Made by a program: the position numbers and the translations under genes
Shown: positions 49,277-58,455 of the stretch, in pieces
Layout of the letters: each line of letters begins with the position of its first letter
Position numbering within the stretch: position 1 is the stretch's first letter
The notes under the pieces: generated by a model
Database searches by the model: none
Told to the model about the DNA's origin: nothing
What the model saw: only the letters and a program-made list of their open reading frames with translations
Assembly (NCBI RefSeq): GCF_003628145.1
Contig: NZ_RBZV01000011.1
Coordinates: 1-64,000 of the forward strand
Length of the DNA: 64,000 nt
Reading direction: 5' to 3'
From: Trinickia fusca
GTDB taxonomy: Bacteria > Pseudomonadota > Gammaproteobacteria > Burkholderiales > Burkholderiaceae

Positions 49277-50260
49277 ATGAATTCCGAGACGCTTTCAATC
49301 ACGCCGCCCACTACACTCGTCATCGCTTCACGCGAGAGTCGTCTCGCGATGTGGCAGGCCGAGCACGTGCGCGACGCGCTGCACAAATTATATCCATCTT
49401 GCGACGTACGAATTCTCGGAATGACGACGCGCGGCGATCAGATTCTCGACCGCACTTTGTCGAAGGTCGGCGGCAAGGGCCTGTTCGTCAAGGAGCTCGA
49501 AAACGCGCTGGCGGACGGCCGTGCCGACCTCGCCGTGCATTCGCTCAAAGACGTCCCGATGGAGCTGCCCGACGGTTTCTCGCTGGCCGCCGTGATGGCG
49601 CGCGAGGATGCGCGCGACGCCTTCGTCTCCAACGACCATGCCTCGCTCGATGCGTTGCCGGCGGGGGCCGTCGTCGGCACCTCGAGCCTGCGGCGTGAAG
49701 CGATGCTGCGCGCGCGCTACCCGCAACTCGTCGTCGAGCCGCTGCGCGGCAACCTCGATACGCGTCTGGGCAAGCTCGATCGCGGCGAATATGCCGCCAT
49801 CATCCTGGCTGCCGCAGGTCTGAAGCGCCTGGGCCTCGCCTCGCGCATCCGCGCGTTGATCGAGCCTGCCGACAGCTTGCCTGCCGCGGGGCAGGGCGCG
49901 CTCGGCATCGAGATCCGCGCGGGGCGGCCTGAGCTCGAAGCATGGCTTGCGCCGCTCCACGACCGCCTGACCGCGCTGGCCGTCGAGGCCGAGCGCGCCG
50001 TTTCGCGTGCGCTCGGCGGCAGTTGCGACGTGCCGCTCGCGGCCCACGCGGTGTGGCGCGACGACACGCTGCACCTGACGGGCTGCGTGTCGATGCCCGA
50101 CGGGTCGCGCGCGGCCCGTGCACAGGCGAGCGCGCGCGTGGCGAGTGTCGCCGGCGCGCTCGAGCTCGGCCGCCAGATTGCCGATGCGCTCGAAGCGCAA
50201 GGCGCGCGCGACATCGTGCGCGCGCTCGCGGCCCAGCAACGCGGCGAATCGGCTGTATGA
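49277..50260 (+). CDS. hemC: Porphobilinogen deaminase
   Basis: HemC joins four porphobilinogens to hydroxymethylbilane. The 327-residue protein has [80 protein letters not shown] and the dipyrromethane-cofactor cysteine in [13 protein letters not shown]. It diverges from ppc and leads hemC-hemDX-hemY. A short gap of 28 bases separates it from hemDX. Confidence 0.97.
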   Translation: MNSETLSITPPTTLVIASRESRLAMWQAEHVRDALHKLYPSCDVRILGMTTRGDQILDRTLSKVGGKGLFVKELENALADGRADLAVHSLKDVPMELPDGFSLAAVMAREDARDAFVSNDHASLDALPAGAVVGTSSLRREAMLRARYPQLVVEPLRGNLDTRLGKLDRGEYAAIILAAAGLKRLGLASRIRALIEPADSLPAAGQGALGIEIRAGRPELEAWLAPLHDRLTALAVEAERAVSRALGGSCDVPLAAHAVWRDDTLHLTGCVSMPDGSRAARAQASARVASVAGALELGRQIADALEAQGARDIVRALAAQQRGESAV

Positions 50261-50288
50261 CGGCACCGTGCCCCTGGCACCCACGCCG

Positions 50289-52301
50289 ATGACCCACACC
50301 GGGCGTGCCGGGCCCGCCACGGCCGATGCGCGGCCGTTCACGGCGGTACTGACGCGGCCGTCCGGGCAATCGGACGACCTGGCCGCGCAGCTCGCGGGCG
50401 AGGGCATCGACGTGCTCGAATTCCCGCTCATCGGTATCGCGCCCGTCGAAGACGACACGGCGCTGTGCGCGGCGTTCGCTGCGCTGTCCGCCTACGCGCT
50501 CGTCGTCTTCGTGTCGCCCAATGCGATCGACCGCGCGTTCGCGCAGGCGCCGTGCGCATGGCCGGCTGCCGTGCCGATCGGCGTGGTCGGTCCGGGCAGC
50601 GTCGCGGCGCTCGCGCGGCACGGCATCGCGGCGCCCGATTTTCAGGTGATCTGCCCCGCGGCGAACGGTCATGCCCAGGATGACCCCGACGTGCGCTTCG
50701 ATTCCGAGGCGCTGTTCGCCGCGTTGCAAGCGCAGCTCGGCGAGCACGCGTTCGACGGCAAACCGGTGTTGATCGTGCGCGGCGACGGCGGCCGCGAATG
50801 GCTCGCCGACCGCTTGCGCGAAGCCGGCGCGACGGTTCAGGCCGTGGCCGCCTATCGCCGCATCGTGCCCGCGCCCGCGGAGCAGGACTGGGCGCGGGTC
50901 CGCACGCTGCTCGCAGGCGCGCCGCATGCTTGGGGTTGGGTCGTCACGAGTTCGGAGGGCGTGCGCAATCTGCATGCGCTCGCTCGCGCACACTTGACCG
51001 AGGCTGACTTCGCCCGGCTTGCACATGTACCGTTCGTCGCACCACACCCGCGCATCGCCGAAACGGCGCGGGCATTGGGTTTTGATAGCATTACGTCATC
51101 CGGCCCCGGCGATGCACGCATTGCCGCGGCCTTGCGCGCTTTGTCCGCCTCGTCTCGCGCATCTCTCGATCAACCGGCTTTGGCCTCTTCGGCTCATTCG
51201 CGCATGACTGATTCGAACCACGATTCCCCGAACCCTCCCGCTACTTCGGCTTCGGTTCCGCCGTTCGCCCCGCCGCCGCCCGTCTACGAGCAGGCCAGGC
51301 GCCGCCGTGGCGGCAGTGCGCTGTTGTGGGCGATGCTCGTGCTCGTCACCTGCGCCGCCGGCGTTGGCGCGTTCGCGCTGAACCGCAAGGTCGATCGGCT
51401 CGAGGCACGCCTGGCGGCGCGTCAGCAGGCCATCGATGCGCAGACCGCCGAGCTGCGCGTGAAGACCGAGCAGGCAGTGGCGACGGTCCACCAGATCGAC
51501 ACGCAATTCGCGCAGCTGCAAGGCAAGCTCGCCGACGCGCAAACGGCACAGCAGGCGTTGCAGCAGCAGTATCAGGATCTCGCGCGCAACCGCGACGACT
51601 GGATGTTCGCCGAGGTCGAGCAGATGCTCTCGAGCGCGAGCGAGCAACTGCAACTGACGGGCAACACGCAGCTCGCGCTGTTCGCGCTGCAAAGCGCCGA
51701 TACGCGCCTGGCGACATCGGCGAGCGCGCAGGCGATCGTCGTGCGGCGCGCGATCGCCCAGGACATCGACAAGCTCAAGTCGGCCCCCTCCACGGATCTG
51801 ACCGGGCTCGCGATCAAGCTCGACGAAGCCATTGATCAAATCGATACGCTGCCGCTGGCAGGCGAAGTGCCCGTGACGCAGCCGGCAGCCGGCGCGCCGG
51901 CCTCAGCCGCAGGCGTAGCGGGACAGGCGCGCTGGGCGCGGTGGTGGCAGGGCCTGTCGGCGGCAGTCGGCCAGGAGTTGAAGGGGCTCGTTCAAGTGCG
52001 CCGCATCGACAATGCCGATGCGATGCTGATCGCGCCCGAGCAAGGTCAGTTCGTGCGCGACAACGTGAAGCTGCGGCTGCTCGCGGCGCGGCTTGCACTG
52101 CTCTCGCGCAACGCGACGACGCTGAAGGCCGATCTGCACGCGGCCGACGCCGCGCTGGCACGCTATTTCGACGGCGCCGCCAAACGCACGCAGACCGTGC
52201 GTGGCTTGCTGAAGGAAGTCGGCGGCAGCTCGACGGCAGTCGAGTTGCCGAATCTGAACACGAGCTTGCAAGCCGTGCACAACACCAAGAGCCGGGGGTG
52301 A
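50289..52301 (+). CDS. hemDX: Fused uroporphyrinogen-III synthase HemD and membrane protein HemX
   Basis: This 670-residue protein joins two usually separate products. Residues 1-300 are HemD, which cyclises hydroxymethylbilane to uroporphyrinogen III (AVLTRPSGQSDDLAAQL, VVFVSPNAIDRAF, GWVVTSSEGVRNLHAL). After a linker comes HemX: a membrane helix at about 343-364 (LLWAMLVLVTCAAGVGAFAL), a coiled coil (370-440) and a periplasmic helical domain. An internal ATG at 51204 (residue 306) starts a stretch that reads like a normal HemX N-terminus, so separate HemX may also be made. Fused HemDX is known in Burkholderia. hemY follows three bases later. Confidence 0.92.
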   Translation: MTHTGRAGPATADARPFTAVLTRPSGQSDDLAAQLAGEGIDVLEFPLIGIAPVEDDTALCAAFAALSAYALVVFVSPNAIDRAFAQAPCAWPAAVPIGVVGPGSVAALARHGIAAPDFQVICPAANGHAQDDPDVRFDSEALFAALQAQLGEHAFDGKPVLIVRGDGGREWLADRLREAGATVQAVAAYRRIVPAPAEQDWARVRTLLAGAPHAWGWVVTSSEGVRNLHALARAHLTEADFARLAHVPFVAPHPRIAETARALGFDSITSSGPGDARIAAALRALSASSRASLDQPALASSAHSRMTDSNHDSPNPPATSASVPPFAPPPPVYEQARRRRGGSALLWAMLVLVTCAAGVGAFALNRKVDRLEARLAARQQAIDAQTAELRVKTEQAVATVHQIDTQFAQLQGKLADAQTAQQALQQQYQDLARNRDDWMFAEVEQMLSSASEQLQLTGNTQLALFALQSADTRLATSASAQAIVVRRAIAQDIDKLKSAPSTDLTGLAIKLDEAIDQIDTLPLAGEVPVTQPAAGAPASAAGVAGQARWARWWQGLSAAVGQELKGLVQVRRIDNADAMLIAPEQGQFVRDNVKLRLLAARLALLSRNATTLKADLHAADAALARYFDGAAKRTQTVRGLLKEVGGSSTAVELPNLNTSLQAVHNTKSRG

Positions 52302-52304
52302 TGG

Positions 52305-53501
52305 ATGGCGCTCAGAGGACTCTTGTGGCTCGCGTTCCTGTTCACGCTGGCCGTCGTGCTGGCTACGGTCGGCCACTTCAATGTCGGCCACGTCGTGCTC
52401 GTCTATCCGCCGTACCGCTATGACCTGTCGCTGAATCTGGTGATCGGCGCCGTCGTCGCGCTGTTCGTGCTGCTGTACGCGGGCACGCGCATCGTGCGCA
52501 ACGTGTGGACGATGCCGCAGCGCGTGGCCGCGTATCGCGTCCGTTCGCGCGAGGCCAAGGCGCAAGCGGCGTTGCGCGAAGCGATCGGCAATCTGTATGC
52601 GGGGCGCTTCTCGCGGGCCGAGAAGGCGGCGCGCGAAGCGCTCACGCAAGGCGCGAACAAAGGGGCAGCCGGGCTCGTTGCCGCTCAGGCCGCGCACAGC
52701 ATGCGCGAATACGGCCGCCGCGACGAGTGGCTCGCCGCGATCGATGCACCGGAATGGCAGGACGCGCGCCTGATGGCGAGCGCCGACATGCGTGCCGACG
52801 GGCGCGATGCCGAAGGCGCGCTGGCCGCGTTGACGGAAATGCAGTCGCAGGGCGGCCGTCGCATCCACGCGCAGCAGATCGCCCTGCGCGCGCAGCAGCA
52901 ACTGAAGAATTGGGCCGAAGTGCTCAAGCTCGTGAAGACGCTGGAGAAGCGCGAAGCCATTCATCCGGCCGTCGCGGTGCGGCTGCGCCAGCAAGCCGCT
53001 GAGAACCTGCTGCGCGACCGCCGGCACGATGGGCAGGCGCTGCTCTCGCTATGGCATTCGCTGGCCGCGTCGGAGCGGCAGTCGCCGCGCCTGGCCGATC
53101 TGGCGGCCGAACTGCTGATCGCGCTCGGCCGCCATCAGGAGGCGCGCAAGGTCGTCGAAGAGGCATTGCAGCACAACTGGGACGCACGCTTGCTGCGCCG
53201 CTATCCCGATACTGTCCAGGGCGACGACGCGCTGCCGCTGATCCAGAAGGCCGAAGCGTGGCGCCGCGAGCGCACCGAGGATGCCGATCTGCTGTTCACG
53301 CTGGGCCGGCTGTGCCTGCATCAGCAGCTGTGGGGCAAGGCGCAATCGTTCCTCGAGTCGGCACTGAAGCTCGCCGACGACAACGACGCACTGACGGTGC
53401 GCACGCACCGCGCACTGGCCCGTTTGTTCGAGCAGCTTGGCGATGCGGCGCGTGCGAGCGAGCACTACCGCGCGAGCGCCCTCGCGATGAAGATCGTCTG
53501 A
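52305..53501 (+). CDS. hemY: HemY family membrane protein with TPR repeats
   Basis: This 398-residue protein is the proteobacterial HemY of the hemCDXY cluster, not the oxygen-dependent protoporphyrinogen oxidase of the same name. Two membrane helices lie at the N-terminus (LLWLAFLFTLAVVLATVGHF and LVIGAVVALFVLLYAGTRIV), followed by a cytoplasmic or periplasmic set of TPR-like repeats (about 90-390). The start is three bases after the hemDX stop. Its biochemical role is not settled; a link to haem handling is inferred from its place. Confidence 0.9.
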   Translation: MALRGLLWLAFLFTLAVVLATVGHFNVGHVVLVYPPYRYDLSLNLVIGAVVALFVLLYAGTRIVRNVWTMPQRVAAYRVRSREAKAQAALREAIGNLYAGRFSRAEKAAREALTQGANKGAAGLVAAQAAHSMREYGRRDEWLAAIDAPEWQDARLMASADMRADGRDAEGALAALTEMQSQGGRRIHAQQIALRAQQQLKNWAEVLKLVKTLEKREAIHPAVAVRLRQQAAENLLRDRRHDGQALLSLWHSLAASERQSPRLADLAAELLIALGRHQEARKVVEEALQHNWDARLLRRYPDTVQGDDALPLIQKAEAWRRERTEDADLLFTLGRLCLHQQLWGKAQSFLESALKLADDNDALTVRTHRALARLFEQLGDAARASEHYRASALAMKIV

Positions 53502-53534
53502 CCGAGGCCTCGCGCGTGGTGCATGCGTTGCGCG

Positions 53535-54854
53535 CTACTTGTTGACGAGCCGTGCCGGCACGCTCAACGCGAGTAGTGCGCCCAGTAGCATGAAGGCGGC
53601 GAGCAGGACCATGCCGGTCGCGTTGCTGGAGGTGGCCTGCTTGAGCCAGCCCACCGCGTACGGGCTGAGAAACCCGGCCAGATTGCCGATCGAGTTGACC
53701 ATCGCGATGCCGGCTGCGGCGCCGGTGCCGGCGAGGAAGGCTGTCGGCAGGCTCCAGAACAGCGGTAGCGAAGTGAGGATGCCGGCCGTGGCAATCGTGA
53801 GCGAGAGCATGGCGAGCCACGTGTCGTGCGCCCACGTGACCGACAGCACGAGCCCGAGCGCACCGGCGAAGCCCGGCAGCGCCACGTGCCAGCGCCGCTC
53901 GCGCCGCTTGTCGGCACTTCTCGCGACGACGATCATCGCCACGACGGCGACCGCGAACGGAATCGCCGACAGCAAGCCGATCGCGAACGCGTCCGTCACG
54001 CCGGTCGCCTTGATGAGCGTGGGCAGCCAGAAGCTCACGCCGTACAGGCCCATCACGAACGAAAAGTAGATCAGGCTCATGAGCCACACGCGCGGGCTCG
54101 AGAGCACGTGCGCGAGCGGCATTTCTTCCTTGCCCGCTTCCTCGACGTCGATGTTGTGCTCGAGCAGACGCTTTTCGTCATCGGTGAGCCAGCGTGCGTG
54201 GGCGATGCGGTCAACGAGCGCGAACCACACGAGGACGCCGCACGCGATCGACGGCAGGCCTTCGAGCACGAACAGCCATTGCCAGCCGTGCCAGCCATTG
54301 AGGCCGTCGCAGGTTTTGAGGATGTAGCCCGACACGGGCCCGCCGACGACACCCGACAAGGCGACAGCCGTCATGAACCATGTCGTCATCCGGCCGCGCC
54401 GGTGCGCCGGATACCAATACGTGAGGTAAAGGATGATGCCGGGGAAAAAGCCGGCCTCGGCCAGGCCGAGCAGGAAGCGCATCGCATAGAACATCGTCGG
54501 CGTCGTGACGAACATCGTCAGCGCCGAGATCACCCCCCAGGACACCATGATGCGTGCGATCCACAGGCGCGCACCGACGCGGTGCAGGATCAGATTGCTC
54601 GGGACTTCGAACAAAAAGTAGCCGATGAAGAAAACGCCCGCCCCAAGGCCGTAGACGGCGTCGCTCAAGTGCAGGTCGGTGGCCATCTGCAGCTTCGCGA
54701 AGCCGACGTTGACGCGGTCGAGATACGCGACGAGATAGCACAGCAGAAGCAGCGGCAGCAGTCGCCAGGAGACCTTGCGGTAGGTCGCTTCCTCGAACGT
54801 CGACGGCGGTGTGCCGGCGCCGGGCATCGCGAGTGGATCGACAGGGCTTGCCAT
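53535..54854 (-). CDS. MFS transporter, anion:cation symporter (ACS) type
   Basis: This 439-residue transporter has twelve predicted helices. The N-terminal pattern PLLLLCYLVAYLDRVNVGFA and GAGVFFIGYFLFEVPSNLIL, followed by GLAEAGFFPGIILYLTYWYP, is typical of the ACS group that carries organic acids such as tartrate, phthalate or galactonate. It lies downstream of an SDR and an aldehyde dehydrogenase gene in the same direction, so the three may form an uptake and oxidation unit for an unknown substrate. The ATG at 54854 gives the family N-terminus; the larger open frame upstream is antisense-like to the SDR gene. Confidence 0.88.
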   Translation of the reverse strand: MASPVDPLAMPGAGTPPSTFEEATYRKVSWRLLPLLLLCYLVAYLDRVNVGFAKLQMATDLHLSDAVYGLGAGVFFIGYFLFEVPSNLILHRVGARLWIARIMVSWGVISALTMFVTTPTMFYAMRFLLGLAEAGFFPGIILYLTYWYPAHRRGRMTTWFMTAVALSGVVGGPVSGYILKTCDGLNGWHGWQWLFVLEGLPSIACGVLVWFALVDRIAHARWLTDDEKRLLEHNIDVEEAGKEEMPLAHVLSSPRVWLMSLIYFSFVMGLYGVSFWLPTLIKATGVTDAFAIGLLSAIPFAVAVVAMIVVARSADKRRERRWHVALPGFAGALGLVLSVTWAHDTWLAMLSLTIATAGILTSLPLFWSLPTAFLAGTGAAAGIAMVNSIGNLAGFLSPYAVGWLKQATSSNATGMVLLAAFMLLGALLALSVPARLVNK

Positions 54855-54925
54855 AGGCGTCTCCTCTTTGTGGTTTTGTTGTGATGAATGCGAGTGTACG
54901 GGGCGAGGCGTACGTCGTTGGCGCG

Positions 54926-55684
54926 TCAGACGCAGCGTCCGCCATCGACTTCGAGACACGTGCCCGTGATGAACTCGGCCTCGTCGGACGCCAGGAACAG
55001 CGCGGCGTTGGCGACATCCTGCGGTGTCGAGAAGCGGCCGAGCGGAATGCTGGCGAGAAAGCGCTGGCGATTTTCGGGCGTGTCCTCCACGCCCATGAAC
55101 TCCTTGAGCAGGGCCGTCTCGCCGATCACGGGATTGACGCAGTTCACGCGGATGCGATCGGGCCCGAGCTCGGCCGCGAGCGCCTTGCTCGCGACGATGA
55201 CGGCGCCCTTGCTGCCGTTGTACCAGACGAGGCCCGGCCGCGGCCGCACGCCGGCCGTCGAAGCGATGTTGACGAACACGCCGCCGCCTTGCTCGCGAAA
55301 GTACGGGACGAACGTCTGCACGCTCCAATAGAGGCCTTTGACGTTGACCGCATAGACGTGATCGAACTCGGCTTCGGTGACCTCGAGCACGGGCTTGTTG
55401 CGATGCGTGGTGCCCGCGTTGTTGACGACGATCTGCACGTTGCCGAAGTCTTCGAGCGCGGCCTCGAGCAGCACCTGCCAATCGGTGTGCTGCGTGACGT
55501 CGCCCGCGATCGCGATGGCGCGCCCGCCGGCCAGCGCGATCTCGCTCGCGACGCGCTCGGCCGCGCTGCTGTTCAGGTCGTTGACGACGACATTGGCGCC
55601 TTCGCGCGCGAACGTCTTGGCGATGCCTTCACCGAAGCCCGAACCGCCGCCCGTCACGACGGCCGTTTTGCCATTCAAACGCAT
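54926..55684 (-). CDS. SDR-family oxidoreductase
   Basis: This 252-residue classical short-chain dehydrogenase has the NAD(P)-binding TGGGSGFGEGIA near residue 11, NNAG at 88-91, and the catalytic Ser142, Tyr155 and Lys159 (in WYNGSKGAV). The adenosine-side residue pattern VVVNDLNS (Asp36) suggests NAD rather than NADP. The C-terminus GTCLEVDGGRCV is normal. It lies between an aldehyde dehydrogenase and a transporter, all leftward. The alcohol substrate cannot be inferred. Confidence 0.9.
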   Translation of the reverse strand: MRLNGKTAVVTGGGSGFGEGIAKTFAREGANVVVNDLNSSAAERVASEIALAGGRAIAIAGDVTQHTDWQVLLEAALEDFGNVQIVVNNAGTTHRNKPVLEVTEAEFDHVYAVNVKGLYWSVQTFVPYFREQGGGVFVNIASTAGVRPRPGLVWYNGSKGAVIVASKALAAELGPDRIRVNCVNPVIGETALLKEFMGVEDTPENRQRFLASIPLGRFSTPQDVANAALFLASDEAEFITGTCLEVDGGRCV

Positions 55685-55745
55685 GTTGCCTCCTGATCTC
55701 CTGATGGGACGATCGATCGTTCGTTCGTCGTACGGCGAGCGCCAT

Positions 55746-57185
55746 TCAACCGTGGCGGATCGCGATCGTTTTCAACACCGTGAAGCCGTAGAGTGCTTCG
55801 AAGCCTTTTTCGCGGCCGTGGCCGGAGTGTCCGGTGCCGCCGAACGGCAGCTCGACGCCACCGCCCGCGCCGTAGTTGTTGATGAAGACCTGGCCGGCCC
55901 GTACGCGCCGCGCGAGCCTTAGCTGGCGTGCGCCGTCGCGTGTCCAGATGCCGGCGACCAGCCCATACGGTGTGCCGTTCGCGAGCGCGAGCGCATCGGC
56001 TTCGTCGTCGAACGGCAGGGCCGCCAGCACCGGACCGAAGATTTCCTCGCGCGCGATGCGATGGGTGCGCGGCACATCGCGCAGCAGTGTCGGCGCCTGA
56101 TAAAAGCCGTCCGCGGGGGCCTCGGCTGCGATCGTGCCGCGTGCTGCGCAGGCGATGCCGTCGCGTTCGGCCTCAGCCAGAAACTGCGCGACGCGCTGCT
56201 GCTGCCTGGCGTTGATGAGCGGACCGCAATCGGGATCGGAGCGGCTCGGCCCGGCGCGCAGTTGGCTGAACGCCCGTGCGAGCCGTTCGAGCAGCGGCTC
56301 GTAGATCGTGCGCTCGATCAGCACGCGGCTGCCGGCCGAGCAGGTCTGGCCGGCGTTTTGAACGATGGCGCCCATGAGCGACGGCAGGGCCGCGTCGAGG
56401 TCGGCATCGGCGAAGACGATCTGCGGCGACTTGCCGCCGAGCTCGAGCGTGACCGGCGCATGGTGCTCGGCCGCCATCTGCGCGACGAGCGCACCGACTG
56501 ATGGCGAGCCGGTGAACGAGAGATGGTCGACACCGGGATGGCGCGCGAGGGCGGCGCCGGCCTCGCTGCCGTAGCCTGTGACGACGTTGAGCGCGCCGGG
56601 CGGCAGGCCCGCGTGCGCGGCCAGTTCGGCGATGCGCAGCAGCGACAGGCAGGCGTCCTCGGCCGGCTTGACCACGCATGCGTTGCCGGCGGCGAGCGCG
56701 GCGCCGACGCTTCGGCCGAAGATTTGCATCGGATAGTTCCACGGCACGATGTGGCCGGTAACGCCATGCGGCTCGCGGATCGTCAGCACCGTGTAGCCGG
56801 ATTGATAGGGCAGCGTTTCGCCGTGCAGCTTGTCGGCCGCGCCGGCGTAGAACTCGAAGTAACGCGCGAGCGCCGTGGCATCGGCACGCGCTTCGCGCAG
56901 CGGCTTGCCGGTGTCGCGCGATTCGAGCTGCGCCAACGCTTCCCGGTGTTCAGCGACGAGCTGCGAGAGACGAGCAAGAACGCGGCCGCGCTCGACGGCG
57001 CTCGTGTCGCCCCATGCGCCCTCGTAGGCTGCGCGGGCCGCGCGCACGGCCGCATCGACGTCGTCGGCGTTGCCGCGCGCGAGGCGGGCGAACGGCTGAC
57101 CATCCGACGGATCGACGGCCTCGATCGTCTCGCGGCTGCCGGGCGGGACCCAGTCGCCGCCGATGAAATGCATCGCTTCTTGCAT
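55746..57185 (-). CDS. Aldehyde dehydrogenase family protein
   Basis: This 479-residue NAD(P)-dependent aldehyde dehydrogenase has the catalytic Cys282 in GQTCSAGSR, the general base Glu248 in TLELGGKSP and the conserved Asn150 in VPWNYPMQ, with EIFGPVLAALPFDDEADALA near the C-terminus. The length is full. It leads the leftward ALDH-SDR-MFS set; the SDR could supply the aldehyde. No regulator gene accompanies them. The substrate is unknown. Confidence 0.92.
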   Translation of the reverse strand: MQEAMHFIGGDWVPPGSRETIEAVDPSDGQPFARLARGNADDVDAAVRAARAAYEGAWGDTSAVERGRVLARLSQLVAEHREALAQLESRDTGKPLREARADATALARYFEFYAGAADKLHGETLPYQSGYTVLTIREPHGVTGHIVPWNYPMQIFGRSVGAALAAGNACVVKPAEDACLSLLRIAELAAHAGLPPGALNVVTGYGSEAGAALARHPGVDHLSFTGSPSVGALVAQMAAEHHAPVTLELGGKSPQIVFADADLDAALPSLMGAIVQNAGQTCSAGSRVLIERTIYEPLLERLARAFSQLRAGPSRSDPDCGPLINARQQQRVAQFLAEAERDGIACAARGTIAAEAPADGFYQAPTLLRDVPRTHRIAREEIFGPVLAALPFDDEADALALANGTPYGLVAGIWTRDGARQLRLARRVRAGQVFINNYGAGGGVELPFGGTGHSGHGREKGFEALYGFTVLKTIAIRHG

Positions 57186-57523
57186 GGGAAGGCTCCTTGC
57201 GATCGATCGGAACCGGGGCCTGGTATGGGCCTCCTTGGCGTGAGCCGGCCCTCGTCAGGTCTGGCCAATGCAACCAGCATCGATTATGGCCCCGTTCGCG
57301 ACGCAAGTGAGAGACGGCACCAGGAATTGGACAATGGGTGCGTGGAACCGCTGTTGTCCGAGCTGGCCGTGCCTAAAGCGGGCTCCGCTATAATGGCGCG
57401 CATCGTGTCGGTCCGGCATCGAGGCACGCGTATCAGATGCGGCGCGCTCGATCGTTCGGGCGTCTCGGCCGGCGGCAAGCCGGCCTGTTCGTTTTCCCGT
57501 TTCCATTCCGTCAAGAGAGAGCC
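57186..57523. other. Divergent intergenic region between aldehyde dehydrogenase and ppa
   Basis: This 338-base gap carries a perfect minus-10 hexamer TATAAT at 57389-57394 on the plus strand, a likely ppa promoter giving a leader of about 120 bases, although no good minus-35 match stands 17 bases ahead. An AAGAGAGAG ribosome site lies just before the ppa ATG. Nothing else was recognised. Confidence 0.5.
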
Positions 57524-58051
57524 ATGAGCTTCAATCACGTCCCCGCGGGCAAGGATCTGCCGCACGACTTCAACGTCATCATCGAAATCCCGGCGCAAAG
57601 CGATCCGGTGAAGTACGAAGCGGACAAGGAACTGGGCCTGCTCGTCGTCGACCGTTTCATCGGCACCGGCATGCGCTACCCGGTGAACTACGGCTACATC
57701 CCGCAGACGCTGTCGGGTGACGGCGATCCCGTTGACGTGCTCGTGATCACGCCGTTCCCGCTGATTCCGGGCTGCGTGGTGCGTGCGCGTGCAGTCGGCA
57801 TGCTGCAAATGACTGACGAGTCGGGCGTCGACGCGAAGCTCGTCGCCGTGCCGCACGACAAGCTGTGCCCGATGACGGCCGGCATCAAGTCGATCGACGA
57901 CGTGCCCGAGTACCTGAAGGACCAGATCAAGCACTTCTTCGAGCAGTACAAGGCGCTCGAGAAGGGCAAGTGGGTCAAGGTCGAGGGCTGGGCCGGCATC
58001 GACGCTGCTCACAAGGAAATCACCGAAGGCGTTGCGAACTTCAAGAAGTAA
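57524..58051 (+). CDS. ppa: Inorganic pyrophosphatase (family I)
   Basis: This cytosolic enzyme hydrolyses pyrophosphate and so drives biosynthesis. The 175-residue protein has [37 protein letters not shown] and the active-site signature DGDPVDVLV, with the metal-binding aspartates. The length is typical of the hexameric bacterial type. It is monocistronic, with a terminator directly after it. Confidence 0.97.
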   Translation: MSFNHVPAGKDLPHDFNVIIEIPAQSDPVKYEADKELGLLVVDRFIGTGMRYPVNYGYIPQTLSGDGDPVDVLVITPFPLIPGCVVRARAVGMLQMTDESGVDAKLVAVPHDKLCPMTAGIKSIDDVPEYLKDQIKHFFEQYKALEKGKWVKVEGWAGIDAAHKEITEGVANFKK

Positions 58052-58083
58052 CCGAAGTCACGCGTTGCCCGTGGTGGTATCCG

Positions 58084-58119
58084 AAACCGCGCGAGCCTGA
58101 GAGGGCCGCGCGGTTTTTT
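58084..58119 (+). terminator. Rho-independent terminator of ppa
   Basis: A ten-base inverted repeat (58084-58093 with 58107-58116) is continued by a T run (58114-58119) on the plus strand, 32 bases after the ppa stop. It touches the end of the convergent GIY-YIG gene. Confidence 0.85.
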
Positions 58120-58444
58120 ACGCCTGCTCGCTGACGATGGCCTGCTGCTCGGCATCCTCGCTCGCTTCTGGTACCGGCAGTAGCACGGTGTCGAGCGCCA
58201 GTGCGCCGCTCGCGAGTGCGCGCTTCTGTGCGGGCGCCAGCCGCTTGACCCGGTACTCGGCGCGCAACGCGCTCGAGCGATCGGCCAGCTCGAAGGTCGC
58301 GAGCAGCGCGACCGGCTTGCGAGAGCGCGTGTAGCGGGCGCCCGTGCCGTTCACGTGCTTGGCGTAGCGTGCCTGCACGTCGGTTGCGATGCCCGTATAG
58401 ACGCTGCCGTCCGCGCATTCGATCAGATACAGAAACCAGGACAT
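58118..58444 (-). CDS. GIY-YIG nuclease-superfamily protein
   Basis: This 108-residue protein is a short single-domain GIY-YIG member of the UPF0213/YhbQ kind. It starts MSWFLYLIECADGSVYTGIA with the two conserved tyrosines (Tyr6, Tyr16), then the Arg/His helix DVQARYAKHVNGTGARYTRS and KPVALLATFELADRSSALRA. An acidic tail follows. Such proteins are presumed nucleases, and YhbQ relatives have been linked to DNA repair; the role here is not established. It converges on ppa and ends next to its terminator. Confidence 0.87.
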   Translation of the reverse strand: MSWFLYLIECADGSVYTGIATDVQARYAKHVNGTGARYTRSRKPVALLATFELADRSSALRAEYRVKRLAPAQKRALASGALALDTVLLPVPEASEDAEQQAIVSEQA

Positions 58445-58455
58445 GGCGCAGGCCG

